Part shown: positions 8,514-17,932 of the stretch, piece by piece
How the letters are laid out: every line of letters starts with the position of its first letter
Numbering within the stretch: the first letter of the stretch is position 1
Assembly (NCBI GenBank): GCA_964620605.1
Contig: CAZUHQ010000048.1
Coordinates: 1 to 25,348 of the forward strand
Direction of reading: 5' to 3'
DNA length: 25,348 bases
DNA from: Thalassotalea_E sp964620605
GTDB lineage: Bacteria; Pseudomonadota; Gammaproteobacteria; Enterobacterales; Alteromonadaceae
The notes under the pieces: model-generated
What the model saw: the letters and a program-made list of their open reading frames with translations, nothing else
Told to the model about the DNA's origin: nothing
Databases searched by the model: none
Made by a program: the position numbers and the translations under genes

Positions 8514-9965
8514 ATGCCTAGAAGAACCAAGATAGTTGCAACCTTAGGTCCGGCAACTGAAGACAGAGAAACGCTAAAACAGGTACTTGCTGCTGGCGTC
8601 AACGTAGTTCGCTTAAATTTTTCACACGGCAGCGCCGAAGATCATATTCAACGTGCCAAAGCGGTTCGCGAAGTTGCAGCAGAATTAGGCATTTATGTCG
8701 GTATTTTAGGCGATCTTCAAGGTCCTAAAATTCGCGTATCAACCTTTAAAGACGGTCCGATCAAACTAACCGTTGGTGATAAATTTGAACTGAATGCCAA
8801 TTTACCAAAAGGCGAAGGCTGTCAGGAAAAAGTCGGTATCGACTATAAAAACCTGCCAAATGATGTTGCCGCAGGCGATATCCTGTTACTTGACGATGGT
8901 CGTGTTCAGTTAAAAGTATTGTCAACTGACGGCCCATCGGTATTTACCGAAGTCACCGTTGGTGGTCCGCTTTCCAATAACAAAGGTATTAATCGTCAAG
9001 GCGGCGGTTTAACAGCCCCGGCACTGACCGATAAAGATAAAGAAGATATTAAGACGGCTGCAAAAATCAATGTTGATTTTCTTGCCGTTTCTTTCCCACG
9101 TGACGCAAAAGACATGCGTGAAGCTCGCCTGTTAGCGCAAGAAGCTGGATGTGATGCTCGCTTAGTGTCAAAAATTGAACGTGCTGAAGCGGTCAATGAT
9201 GACAAAGTATTAGATGATATTATCTTAGCGTCTGATGTTGTTATGGTCGCCCGTGGCGATCTCGGGGTTGAGATTGGTGATGCTGCATTGGTTGGTAAGC
9301 AAAAACATATAATTGCCCGTACTCGTCAATTAAACCGTGTGGTGATTACTGCAACGCAAATGATGGAAACCATGATCACTCAGCCAATGCCGACCCGCGC
9401 TGAGGTAATGGACGTTTCTAACGCAGTGCTTGACGGTACAGATGCCGTGATGCTTTCGGCAGAAACCGCCGCAGGTAAATACCCGATTGAAACCGTTAAA
9501 GCAATGTCAGAAGTTTGTCAGGGCGCAGAAACTCATCGCTCGGTTAACACTTCAAGACATCGTATTGAACTGATGTTTTCCGAAGTATCAGAAACTATCG
9601 CCTTATCTGCGATGTATGCCGCAAACCATTTAACAGGTGTTAAGGCGATTATTGCTCTGACCGAGTCAGGTCATACCGCGAAATTAATGTCGCGTATTAC
9701 TTCCGGTTTACCGATTTATTCGCTATCACGCCATAACAAAACCTTAAGTAAGAGCGCGATTTATCGCGGGGTTTATCCGGTGAAATTTGACTCAACCCAC
9801 AGTAACAATGATGAACTGGCAACCGATGTCATCAAAGCAGTACGTCAGCAGGCCGAACTGCAAGTGGGTGATAAGGTCATTTTCACACATGGCGATTTAA
9901 TGGAAACCGTGGGGGCGACTAACACTTTAAAAGTATTGACTATCACCAAAGCGCATTTAGCATAA
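8514..9965 (+). CDS. pykA: Pyruvate kinase, type II (PykA-like)
   Basis: It converts phosphoenolpyruvate and ADP to pyruvate and ATP, completing both glycolysis and the lower Entner-Doudoroff branch. The 483 residues align closely with E. coli PykA (480 residues), including GDLQGPKIRVSTFK and GGPLSNNKGIN. Catalytic elements: RLNFSHG (33-39), K220 in VSKIERAEAV, MVARGDLGVEIG (244-255) and TATQMMETM. A good AAAGGA site precedes the ATG. It lies 53 bp after hexR; a weak AT-rich hairpin (AAACTA/TAGTTT, 8464-8484) is in the gap. No HexR box is seen there, so co-transcription from the hexR promoter is likely, though not proven. Confidence 0.96.
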   Translation: MPRRTKIVATLGPATEDRETLKQVLAAGVNVVRLNFSHGSAEDHIQRAKAVREVAAELGIYVGILGDLQGPKIRVSTFKDGPIKLTVGDKFELNANLPKGEGCQEKVGIDYKNLPNDVAAGDILLLDDGRVQLKVLSTDGPSVFTEVTVGGPLSNNKGINRQGGGLTAPALTDKDKEDIKTAAKINVDFLAVSFPRDAKDMREARLLAQEAGCDARLVSKIERAEAVNDDKVLDDIILASDVVMVARGDLGVEIGDAALVGKQKHIIARTRQLNRVVITATQMMETMITQPMPTRAEVMDVSNAVLDGTDAVMLSAETAAGKYPIETVKAMSEVCQGAETHRSVNTSRHRIELMFSEVSETIALSAMYAANHLTGVKAIIALTESGHTAKLMSRITSGLPIYSLSRHNKTLSKSAIYRGVYPVKFDSTHSNNDELATDVIKAVRQQAELQVGDKVIFTHGDLMETVGATNTLKVLTITKAHLA

Positions 9966-9985
9966 AATGGTTTAGCCACATACCT

Positions 9986-10013
9986 AAGGCAGCTATTTCG
10001 CTGCCTTTTTTAT
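9986..10013 (+). terminator. Intrinsic terminator after pykA
   Basis: AAGGCAGC (9986-9993) and GCTGCCTT (10000-10007) form a perfect 8-bp stem with a 6-nt loop, followed by a T-run (TTTTATT). It ends the hexR-pykA unit and separates it from pfkA. Confidence 0.92.
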
Positions 10014-10030
10014 TAGCCAAAAAACTTTAT

Positions 10031-10059
10031 TTTTCAATAAAGTGTCCTTAACCTACAAT
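10031..10059 (+). promoter_or_regulatory. Predicted pfkA promoter
   Basis: TTTTCA (10031-10036) and TACAAT (10054-10059, 5 of 6) are 17 bp apart, starting inside a small AT-rich hairpin (ACTTTATT/AATAAAGT, 10024-10043). Since a terminator ends the pykA unit just upstream, pfkA needs its own promoter. Prediction only. Confidence 0.45.
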
Positions 10060-10088
10060 TATCAGATCAGCCTAATGTGGAGAAACTC

Positions 10089-11096
10089 ATGACCACGCGA
10101 ATTGCATTACTGACCAGTGGTGGTGATGCGCCCGGCATGAATGCCGCTATTCGCGCCGTAGTATTAGCGGCGCAGCACTATCAATGTGAAATTTATGGTT
10201 TTTACCATGGCTATAATGGCTTGATTAATAACGACTTTACCTTGTTAACCACCAACAGTGTGCAAAGCATTATCTACCGTGGCGGCACTATCTTAAAAAG
10301 CGCCCGCTGTCAGGAAATGCGCACTGAACAAGGGCTCAAACAAGCGGTCAACGTACTGTTAAAAAATAAAATTGATGCCCTGATTGTCATAGGGGGTGAC
10401 GGTTCGTTTAACGGATTAATGGCCATTAGCAAACAGTGGCAAGGACAAGTGATCGGTATTCCTGGCACCATAGACAATGATATTGACGGCACCGACTTTA
10501 CCATAGGTTTTGCCACCGCGGTCAATACCGGCATTGAAGCGATAGATAAAATTCGCGATACCGCCGATGCCTTCGACCGGGTATTTTTGGTGGAATTAAT
10601 GGGGCGCCATAGTGGTCATATCACTTTTAATGTTGGAATTGCTTGTGCCGCCGAACAAGTACTGTCGTTTGAAAACTTTCAACCAGAAAATGAAAAGCAA
10701 CTACTGAAAAAAATCGCCAAGCAAATCACCGATGCCCAGCAAAAGCGCCACAGCAGTTACTTGATAGTGATTGCCGAAAACCTTTGGCCAGGCGGCAGCC
10801 AGGCCTTGGCCAACAGTTTAAAACAAGCCACCGGCATAGATTGTCCACTTTGTACTTTAGGTTATATTCAGCGCGGCGGCTCACCGGTGGCAAAAGACAG
10901 GTTACTGGCAACAAAAATGGGGGTTGCGGCGATACAGGCAATTAATGATGGTAAAAGCCATGTGATGATCGGTGAGCAAAATAACCAGATGGTGCATATG
11001 CCGTTGTTCGAGGCAGTTCAGCATCAAAAACAGGTCAGCCAGACGCTAGTCGATGCCCAGGAGAATATTTTTGCCTTAACCGACACAGGCTTGTAA
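10089..11096 (+). CDS. pfkA: ATP-dependent 6-phosphofructokinase
   Basis: It phosphorylates fructose 6-phosphate to fructose 1,6-bisphosphate, the committed step of glycolysis. From the ATG at 10089 it has 335 residues, slightly longer than the 320 of E. coli PfkA. Motifs are SGGDAPGMNAAI (10-21), IGGDGS (101-106), PGTIDND with the catalytic Asp (125-131), ELMGRHSG and YIQRGGSP. Glycine in GGDG and in PGT marks ATP use; diphosphate-dependent relatives carry Asp and Lys there. An in-frame GTG at 10077 is rejected because GGAGAA lies 7 nt before the ATG. It ends 17 bp from the convergent LytTR regulator gene. Its C-terminal part is less conserved than the core. Confidence 0.93.
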   Translation: MTTRIALLTSGGDAPGMNAAIRAVVLAAQHYQCEIYGFYHGYNGLINNDFTLLTTNSVQSIIYRGGTILKSARCQEMRTEQGLKQAVNVLLKNKIDALIVIGGDGSFNGLMAISKQWQGQVIGIPGTIDNDIDGTDFTIGFATAVNTGIEAIDKIRDTADAFDRVFLVELMGRHSGHITFNVGIACAAEQVLSFENFQPENEKQLLKKIAKQITDAQQKRHSSYLIVIAENLWPGGSQALANSLKQATGIDCPLCTLGYIQRGGSPVAKDRLLATKMGVAAIQAINDGKSHVMIGEQNNQMVHMPLFEAVQHQKQVSQTLVDAQENIFALTDTGL

Positions 11097-11113
11097 TACC
11101 AACTGACGAACAG

Positions 11114-11938
11114 TTAAGCAGTAACCGCCTGCTTAACTTTTTCCTTATAACTGCGACTGACTTTCAATTCCTTACCATTTTTCAGTACCAGATAGTATTC
11201 ACCGTTTAGCTGACTACAAAACTTATCGACAAAATGTTTATTGACGATAGTGGAACGATGACTGCGAATAAAGTGCTTAGGATCTAGGCTTTCTTCCAGC
11301 TGCTTCATGGTTTTACGTAAAATATGGGTGTTATCTTGAGTATGGACACACATATAATCGCCGGCAGCATCGATCCAGATGATATCTTTCACCGGCACCC
11401 GGCTGACCTCACCAGCATCTTTAATCGCCAGCACATCCGAATAGTGCTCATAGACCACAGGCTTGTTGTGCTCTAAATCATAGAGGATTTCCGCACAGTC
11501 ATTACCGGTAACATCACTGACCAAACGGATCAATTTCTCTTTATGAATGGAATTTTCTTCGCCGATGATTTTTTCGCGTATTTTATCGATTGCCTGAGTC
11601 AGCCTGGTTTCATCAACCGGCTTTAACAAATAATCAAAGGCGTGTACTTCAAACGCTTTTAGCGCATATTGATCAAAGGCAGTAACGAACACCACCATAG
11701 GCAATTTAAGCTGCTGCTCAATTATCGCTTCCATCACCTCAAAGCCGTCTATGCCTGGCATTTGAATATCTAAAAACATTAAATCAGGCTGATACGCCCT
11801 GATCGCTTCAATCGCTTCCCGGCCATTGTTGCATTGAGCGATCACTTTAATGTCTTGATGGGCCTGTAAACGAATTGCCAGGCCTTTGCGCGCCAGCGCT
11901 TCATCATCCACTATGATGGTAGATAATACTTTACTCAT
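11114..11938 (-). CDS. LytTR-family response regulator
   Basis: This DNA-binding response regulator has an N-terminal receiver domain (about 5-125) and a C-terminal LytTR domain (about 165-272) in 274 residues. The receiver has the acidic pair D11/D12, phospho-acceptor D57 in MFLDIQMPG, T86 and K106 in LLKPVDE. The LytTR part shows IIWIDAAGDYMCVH and HFIRSHRSTIVNKHFV. The start ATG overlaps the stop of the upstream kinase gene by 4 nt (ATGA), so the two form a coupled pair. LytTR proteins usually bind direct-repeat sites; the targets cannot be read from this window. The product resembles the BtsR/AlgR group in layout. Confidence 0.93.
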   Translation of the reverse strand: MSKVLSTIIVDDEALARKGLAIRLQAHQDIKVIAQCNNGREAIEAIRAYQPDLMFLDIQMPGIDGFEVMEAIIEQQLKLPMVVFVTAFDQYALKAFEVHAFDYLLKPVDETRLTQAIDKIREKIIGEENSIHKEKLIRLVSDVTGNDCAEILYDLEHNKPVVYEHYSDVLAIKDAGEVSRVPVKDIIWIDAAGDYMCVHTQDNTHILRKTMKQLEESLDPKHFIRSHRSTIVNKHFVDKFCSQLNGEYYLVLKNGKELKVSRSYKEKVKQAVTA

Positions 11939-13068
11939 GCATTCACCTTAGTTTCAAACGGCATTCTAATATTCACTTTGACCCCGCTTGGCTGATTATT
12001 CGCGACCACTAATGAATAATCATTGCCATACAGGGCTTGTAAACGCTCGCGGCTATTCGCCAAACCAACGCCATTTTCCCGAAATAAATTACCATTTTTA
12101 ATTTCAGCGCCCGGGCCATTATCCGCAAGCTCTAATAATAAATCATTGCCAAACTTATCTACGTTAACTGTGATGGTACCGCCCTGCTCTTGCACCGCAA
12201 TCGCGTATTTAATCGCATTTTCCGCCAGCGGCTGTAAAATCATGCTCGGCACCAGCGCCTGATCACAATCTTTAGCGACATTAAATTCTACTTGCAGCCG
12301 CTCTTCAAAACGCACTTTTTCGATATCTAAGTATAGCTTCAGTGCCTGTAGTTCATTTTCCAATGTCACTTTTTTCATTGGATCTTTATCAAGTGAATAA
12401 CGCAAAAATTCACTTAACTTAGTGACCATGGCATTGGCAGTGTCATTTTCCTTTACCAGGATCAAAGTAGAAATGGCATTTAAGGTGTTAAACAAAAAAT
12501 GCGGATTTAACTGATAGCGCAACATTTTAAGTTGTGCCTGATGGGCAACGGTATTGGCGTGGAGCACATTTTGTCGTTCACGTTGCAACATTTGATAATA
12601 TTTGGTACCAAAGTACAGCACACTCCAGCTGAGCATAATAGACACCGAAAACAGACCGTTTTTGGTGTAATAAATCAGCTCATCCGGGCGAAAGCCGTGC
12701 TTGTAAATCTCCCAGTAGTTAATATTTTGCACTATCTGCCATAGCAGACCGGTGATCGCAGAAGTAAATAATACACTAAGTGCAATATTAACCGGCTTAT
12801 AATTCCACACTTTTCGATAGATATAACGCAGCGGTATGCTAAACAGCCAGCCGGCATAGGCATTTAAGAAAATAATGACGACAAAGATGTCTCTTAGATC
12901 ATGAAGCAGGGAACTAAGGTAATAAACAAGCGCAAAACCAAACCAGCCGGCACTATGTACAAACCAGAACAGATTATTCTTTTCTTCCAGGAACTTTGTC
13001 CACTTCACAGAAACAACCAATAAGCGAATAATATGACTCATTATGAATGAGCTTGGGATAGCGCGCAT
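11935..13068 (-). CDS. LytS-type membrane sensor histidine kinase
   Basis: It is the membrane partner of the LytTR regulator that follows. About four hydrophobic segments fill the first 160 residues (near 33-53, 60-80, 95-113 and 137-158). They are followed by the His_kinase domain with phospho-acceptor H190 in LNPHFLFNTLNA, and a C-terminal ATPase domain with LQPLAENAIKYA and DNGPGAE. It has no periplasmic sensor domain of any size, so the signal is probably read in or near the membrane. The start is uncertain: ATG 13068 (377 residues) is chosen over the in-frame GTG 13074 and over ATG 13041, since AGTGG lies before it. It follows hinT with a 61-bp gap. Confidence 0.88.
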   Translation of the reverse strand: MRAIPSSFIMSHIIRLLVVSVKWTKFLEEKNNLFWFVHSAGWFGFALVYYLSSLLHDLRDIFVVIIFLNAYAGWLFSIPLRYIYRKVWNYKPVNIALSVLFTSAITGLLWQIVQNINYWEIYKHGFRPDELIYYTKNGLFSVSIMLSWSVLYFGTKYYQMLQRERQNVLHANTVAHQAQLKMLRYQLNPHFLFNTLNAISTLILVKENDTANAMVTKLSEFLRYSLDKDPMKKVTLENELQALKLYLDIEKVRFEERLQVEFNVAKDCDQALVPSMILQPLAENAIKYAIAVQEQGGTITVNVDKFGNDLLLELADNGPGAEIKNGNLFRENGVGLANSRERLQALYGNDYSLVVANNQPSGVKVNIRMPFETKVNA

Positions 13069-13129
13069 TACCACTAAACCTGATAACCGCGCTATTTATC
13101 TCATTTTGCGCCCTAAATAAAGCGAGTAA

Positions 13130-13480
13130 CTAAAGGCTAAGCATTTTGCCTAACGGCTGACCACCAACCAGGTGTAAATGGATATGATACACTTCTTGGC
13201 CACCATGCTGATTACAGTTCATGATCAAACGATAGCCATCTTCGGCAATGCCTTCTTCTTTTGCCAATTGCTTAGCAACGGTAAACATTCGGCCTATGGT
13301 TAATTCATCATCTTGCTCAATATCGTTAGCGGTTGGAATCAGCTTATTCGGTACGATTAAAATATGACTTTTCGCTTTTGGAAAAATATCACGAAATGCC
13401 GTCACTAACTCGTCCTGATATAACAAAGGGGTGTCGATTTCCTGTCTGATAATTTTCGAAAATATTGTTTCTTCTGCCAT
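13130..13480 (-). CDS. hinT: HinT-like histidine-triad nucleotide hydrolase
   Basis: This small cytoplasmic HIT-superfamily enzyme hydrolyses purine nucleoside phosphoramidates and acyl-adenylates. It has 116 residues and aligns along nearly its whole length with E. coli HinT, starting MAEETIFSKIIR. The triad is H99-x-H101-x-H103 in VYHIHLHL, and the upstream HGGQE is conserved. An AAGG/AGGTG precedes the ATG. It lies 25 bp after the RND pump gene on the same strand, so it may be read from the efflux transcript, though hinT is usually a housekeeping gene and may have its own promoter. Confidence 0.95.
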   Translation of the reverse strand: MAEETIFSKIIRQEIDTPLLYQDELVTAFRDIFPKAKSHILIVPNKLIPTANDIEQDDELTIGRMFTVAKQLAKEEGIAEDGYRLIMNCNQHGGQEVYHIHLHLVGGQPLGKMLSL

Positions 13481-13505
13481 GGCGGTTTCACCTTGATGTA
13501 CTGAT

Positions 13506-16500
13506 TTAGCGTGCTGATTTTGAAGTTAATGCAGGTAGTTTAACAAATGCTTTGACTTCTTCTACTATTAAATAATTCACCGGCACCATGATCAAAGTGA
13601 TCAAGGTAGCAAAAATAATTCCAAAGCCAAGTGATACCGCCATCGGGATCAAAAACTGCGCCTGAGTCGCTTTTTCAAACAATAGCGGCATTAAGCCGAT
13701 AAATGTCGTTAACGAAGTCAGCATCACCGGCCTAAACCTCGCCTGACCTGATTTTTTCACCGCTTCAAGCAGTTCCATACCCTGCTGGCGTTTTTGATTG
13801 ATAAAGTCCACCAGTACTAAGCTGTCATTAACCACTACACCGATCAGCGCCATCATGCCGAGCAAACTCATTATGGTTAAGTCCATCCCCATGATCCAAT
13901 GACCAACGATGGCACCGATAGCGCCAAACGGGATCACTGACATCACGATAAGCGGCTGCAAATAAGACTTAAACGGAATCGCTAACAAACAGTAAATAAT
14001 GAAAAAGACAAACAGCAAGCCTAACTTCATACTGCCAAAAGATTCACGCTGCTCTCTCGCTTCACCTTCCAGAGTAAAACTAACACTCGGATACTTAGAA
14101 ACCAGCTGCTGCAAATATTCTTTAAGATCAGCATTTAATACCGTCATATTTGTGCTTTGCTTATCAACATCGGCGGTAACATTAACCGTACGATAACGAT
14201 CTATGCGATTAATCGCCGACGGACTTTTCCCAGGGATCAACTTAGCAACATGTGACAAGGGCACTTTGCCGCCACTCGGCGTATTAATCAGCATATCCGA
14301 TAAGTTAGCGACCGATTTTCGCTCTGACAATGGGAATTTCAGCATCACCCGAACATCATCCCTGCCGCGCTGGATACGCTGAATTTGCGCGCCAAAAAAC
14401 GCATCACGCACCTGACGGGTAATAGTGGTACGAGAAATACCCATCGCATGACCCTGCTCCGTCAGCTCTATTTCCAGCTCCTGCTTACCATTAGACAGGC
14501 TATCGGAAATTTCAAACACCGTTGGATAAGTGTTTAAGCGCGTTTTTACCTGGTCAGCCACTTCCTTTAAGGTATTTAAATCTTTTGCCGACAACTGAAT
14601 ATCGATTGGATCACCGGCGCGGCCAATCTCAGCGCGGTAGGTTAAACTTTCCGCGCCAGGAATATCGCCAATCAACTCGCGCCATTCTTGCACCAGTTGG
14701 CGGGTACCTATGCCGGTTTCATTTTTATCCGCCGGTAATACCTCAAAACGTACCCGGCCGGATTCATTACGGGTGATGGCTAAGGTATGAAGAATAATAC
14801 TGTCGCTATTTTCATCACGATACTTATCCTGCAAGGTTTTGGCGGCATTTGCCATTTTTTCAACATAACGGTCAACCACATCAAAGCTGGTGCCAACCGG
14901 CATAGAGAGGTTAGCACGCGCGGTTTCACTGGCAATACGCGGAAAAAACACAAACTTGGTCCAGCCACTGACGATAAAGGCATAGATCAATAAAAATGAT
15001 GAAATAAATAATACTAAGGTCGTTAACTTATGACGCAATGCTAACGCCAGCATAGGGTTATAATACTTTAATATTGCCCGTTCAAAACCGTCGGCAAATT
15101 TTTGCTGCCAGGCACTAAAACGCGAGACTGAAGCTTTATCCGAGCGTAGCCGCAAATGTTTCAAATGGGACGGAAGCACAAATTTCGACTCGATCAGCGA
15201 GAAAATCAACACTGGGATGACAATCACCGGGATCTGGGCAAAAATGGCTCCGCGCCGTCCCTCGATAAACGCTAGCGGCAAAAACGCCGCTATGGTGGTT
15301 AAAATACCAAAGGTTACCGGCACTGCGACTTCCTGAGTGCCTTTAATCGCCGCATCCAAGCCAGAACTTGCTGTTTGGCTATGACGGTAAACATTCTCAC
15401 CCGTAACTATCGCATCATCCACCACTATACCCAGCACTAAGATAAAACCAAATAAGCTCATGATATTAATGGTGATATCAAAAATCGGCATTAAAATAAA
15501 AGCGCCCATAAAGCTGATCGGGATACCGATAAATACCCAAAAGGCAATTGATGGTCGCAAAAACAAGGTTAATAACAGCAGCACTAAAAAACCGCCCTGT
15601 AGCGCATTGGAAATCAAGGTATTTAATCGGCTTTTGACAATTTCTGAATCATCATCCCAGTAACTTAACTCAAAGCCTTGCGGCAAACTGGACTGGCGCT
15701 CATTAATATACTCCTTGACCGCATCCGCAACATCGATAGCACTTTGATTACCGATACGATAAACCTCGATCAGCGCGCCGCGTTTGCCGTTAAACCGTGC
15801 TCGCAATGGTCGCTCTTCAAAGCCGTCATTGACTTTAGCAACATCACTAACGTGTAAAAAAGTGCCGTCCGGCTGGGTTTTGATAACAATATTTTCAAAT
15901 TCGTCACGACGATAAGCCTGGCCCTTGCTACGCACTAAAACATCGCCGCCATCGGTTCTGACATTACCTGCCGATAGATCGACAGAACTGGCTTTAATCG
16001 CGTTAGCAATATCCGATAAAGCTAATTGATATTGACGTAACCGGCTCTGACTAGCTTCGATGGTAATTTCGTAATCGCGCACTGCATCTAATGACACTTG
16101 AGTAATTTGTGGCAAAGTTAATAAATCGTCCCGTACCTGCTCGGCAAACTCACGAATTTCTTTTTCGCTGTAAATCGAAGCAACGGTAACGGCGATCACT
16201 TCTCTTTGCCGCTGACGCACAGCAATAATCGGCTTTTCCGCATCCGCAGGAAAAGTATTAATCGCATCAACCCGGCTCTTGACATCCGACAGCAGTTCCC
16301 TGACATCATAGCCTTCATCCGCTTCAATGTTGACACTGGCAGCGCCTTCAACCGAAGTGCTGGAAATTTTTTTAATGCCTTGCAGGTCTTGCACCGCCTC
16401 TTCAATGCGAATTGCCACCCCTTGCTCAGTATCTTCCGGTGTTGCACCGCGCAGTGAGACGTTGACACTGACAATATCGGATTCAAACGACGGAAACACT

Positions 16501-16601
16501 TCTAATGGAATATTGCTTTTTAATGACAATAAACCAAGCAGCAAGATAGTGATCATCAACAAATTGGCGGCAACATGGTTACGAGCAAACCAGGCGATCA
16601 T
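13506..16601 (-). CDS. RND efflux pump, inner-membrane subunit (HAE1 type)
   Basis: This is a proton-driven AcrB/MexB-like exporter of hydrophobic or amphiphilic compounds, the inner-membrane part of a tripartite pump. The 1031 residues are full length. An N-terminal membrane helix (about 10-28) leads into the first porter region. Membrane helices follow from about 335; TM4 carries the proton-relay pair D395-D396 in GIVVDDAIVTGENVYRH. A second large periplasmic region follows TM6, and a second set of helices starts near 870. Metal-exporter (HME) signatures are not evident. The start ATG overlaps the adaptor stop by 4 nt (ATGA). Substrates cannot be told from sequence alone. Confidence 0.95.
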   Translation of the reverse strand: MIAWFARNHVAANLLMITILLLGLLSLKSNIPLEVFPSFESDIVSVNVSLRGATPEDTEQGVAIRIEEAVQDLQGIKKISSTSVEGAASVNIEADEGYDVRELLSDVKSRVDAINTFPADAEKPIIAVRQRQREVIAVTVASIYSEKEIREFAEQVRDDLLTLPQITQVSLDAVRDYEITIEASQSRLRQYQLALSDIANAIKASSVDLSAGNVRTDGGDVLVRSKGQAYRRDEFENIVIKTQPDGTFLHVSDVAKVNDGFEERPLRARFNGKRGALIEVYRIGNQSAIDVADAVKEYINERQSSLPQGFELSYWDDDSEIVKSRLNTLISNALQGGFLVLLLLTLFLRPSIAFWVFIGIPISFMGAFILMPIFDITINIMSLFGFILVLGIVVDDAIVTGENVYRHSQTASSGLDAAIKGTQEVAVPVTFGILTTIAAFLPLAFIEGRRGAIFAQIPVIVIPVLIFSLIESKFVLPSHLKHLRLRSDKASVSRFSAWQQKFADGFERAILKYYNPMLALALRHKLTTLVLFISSFLLIYAFIVSGWTKFVFFPRIASETARANLSMPVGTSFDVVDRYVEKMANAAKTLQDKYRDENSDSIILHTLAITRNESGRVRFEVLPADKNETGIGTRQLVQEWRELIGDIPGAESLTYRAEIGRAGDPIDIQLSAKDLNTLKEVADQVKTRLNTYPTVFEISDSLSNGKQELEIELTEQGHAMGISRTTITRQVRDAFFGAQIQRIQRGRDDVRVMLKFPLSERKSVANLSDMLINTPSGGKVPLSHVAKLIPGKSPSAINRIDRYRTVNVTADVDKQSTNMTVLNADLKEYLQQLVSKYPSVSFTLEGEAREQRESFGSMKLGLLFVFFIIYCLLAIPFKSYLQPLIVMSVIPFGAIGAIVGHWIMGMDLTIMSLLGMMALIGVVVNDSLVLVDFINQKRQQGMELLEAVKKSGQARFRPVMLTSLTTFIGLMPLLFEKATQAQFLIPMAVSLGFGIIFATLITLIMVPVNYLIVEEVKAFVKLPALTSKSAR

Positions 16602-17929
16602 GAGTTAGCTCCTTTTTTCACTTGCTCAGCAGGTTTTCGCTTGCCAGAAGCTGGGTTGTCATCCGCCATCGCAGCTTTTCTTTTACTGCCTCTGCCTTCT
16701 GTTGGTAAAGCACCTGCTCCCTGTCTTTTTAAGCGTTCAACCTGTTGACCATCAATTTGATTAATCGCCACCGCAGTGCCGGAAGTAACCTGGCCTAATG
16801 GCGTGAGTACTAATTGCTGACCGGCTTCCAGCCCGGATTCAATAATCGCGACATCCTGATTCTGCCAGGCAATATCAACATCCAGACGCTTTAATACACC
16901 ATTTTCAACCACATAGACATAAGTGCCCTGATAAATGGTCTTATTGGGGATCACTATCGCATCCTCTACCTGTTTACCGGCAATTTTCGCATTAACATAT
17001 TGGCCAATTTTTAATGCCAAGCCGTCATTAGCCTGACGGCCATAAGGGTCGTCAATTTGCGCAACAACAAACAGCTGCTGAGAACTCTGGTCAAATGCCC
17101 CTTCGGTTCGCACCACCTTACCATGCCAAAACTGCTGCTTAACCAGGTCGGAGACGATTGTGACTTTCGGCTTTAATGCTAAGTTGCCCTGAGCATAACG
17201 GTTGGTTTCCGGCAAATGAATATAAGGCAGGTCTTTGTTTTTCAGCGGCAAACGAATTTCAACATAATCAACAGCATAAATTTCCGCTAAACGGGTGCTT
17301 GGCGAAATTACCTGGCCTAAATCCACCTCTTTTGACAGTACCCGGCCACTGTACGGCGCCTTAATTTGACTGCGCTCTAATGCTAACTGCGCTTTTTCAA
17401 GGCTTGCCTCGGCAGAATAAAGTTTTGCCTGCGCCGCCATAAGTTGCGGCTTTCTCAATACCAAATCCGGCGCTTCACCGTTACCACCAAGGCGCTGCCA
17501 GTCCTGTTTTGCCTGCTCAACCCGCGCCTGCTCTTCACTTAGCGCCTGCTTTGCGCTATATAAATTTGCCTGAGCGATTTTAACCTCAGCCTTTAAATCT
17601 CGACTGTCGAGTTCAAGCAAGACATCCCCTTGTTCAAAAAATGCCCCGGCCTGAAATTTGTCACTTATTTTAATGATCTGCCCCGACACCTGAGGTAACA
17701 GTACACTTTGGGTACGCGGCTTTATCTTGCCATAGCTGTCGATCATCACCGAATAATTTTCCGTAACTAACGTTTTAACATCGACATTGATTTGCGGTGC
17801 ACCATTGGGACGGCCTCTTTTCGCCTCTGGCGGATTCATTAAAATCAAAAAATACAGCATCAATGCCAACGTTAAAATAGACACCGGCAATAACAGTTTT
17901 TTATGGCGAGAAAAAATATTTACAGACAT
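16598..17929 (-). CDS. RND efflux periplasmic adaptor (membrane fusion protein)
   Basis: It bridges the RND pump and the outer-membrane channel. Of 443 residues, 9-31 form an uncleaved-looking membrane anchor. About 65-100 and 190-215 form the split biotinyl-lipoyl domain, with LPQVSGQI and APYSGRVLSKEVDLGQ. About 105-185 is a helical hairpin rich in Ala, Gln and Glu. A beta-barrel and membrane-proximal domain follow. An odd, strongly basic tail runs from about 396 to 443, with a dozen Lys/Arg in stretches such as GSKRKAA and SGKRKP, beyond the normal end of the family. It is 3 nt after the outer-membrane factor gene with no clear ribosome binding site, so translation is probably coupled. Confidence 0.93.
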   Translation of the reverse strand: MSVNIFSRHKKLLLPVSILTLALMLYFLILMNPPEAKRGRPNGAPQINVDVKTLVTENYSVMIDSYGKIKPRTQSVLLPQVSGQIIKISDKFQAGAFFEQGDVLLELDSRDLKAEVKIAQANLYSAKQALSEEQARVEQAKQDWQRLGGNGEAPDLVLRKPQLMAAQAKLYSAEASLEKAQLALERSQIKAPYSGRVLSKEVDLGQVISPSTRLAEIYAVDYVEIRLPLKNKDLPYIHLPETNRYAQGNLALKPKVTIVSDLVKQQFWHGKVVRTEGAFDQSSQQLFVVAQIDDPYGRQANDGLALKIGQYVNAKIAGKQVEDAIVIPNKTIYQGTYVYVVENGVLKRLDVDIAWQNQDVAIIESGLEAGQQLVLTPLGQVTSGTAVAINQIDGQQVERLKRQGAGALPTEGRGSKRKAAMADDNPASGKRKPAEQVKKGANS

Positions 17930-17932
17930 AGG

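Noticed and set aside
10089..11096. Diphosphate-dependent phosphofructokinase
   Set aside because: Gly is present at both diagnostic positions (GGDG and PGTIDND), as in ATP-dependent enzymes.
13075..13129. Terminator between hinT and the sensor kinase gene
   Set aside because: The imperfect pairing (CGCTATTTA with TAAATAAAGCG) has bulges and no T-run on the coding side.
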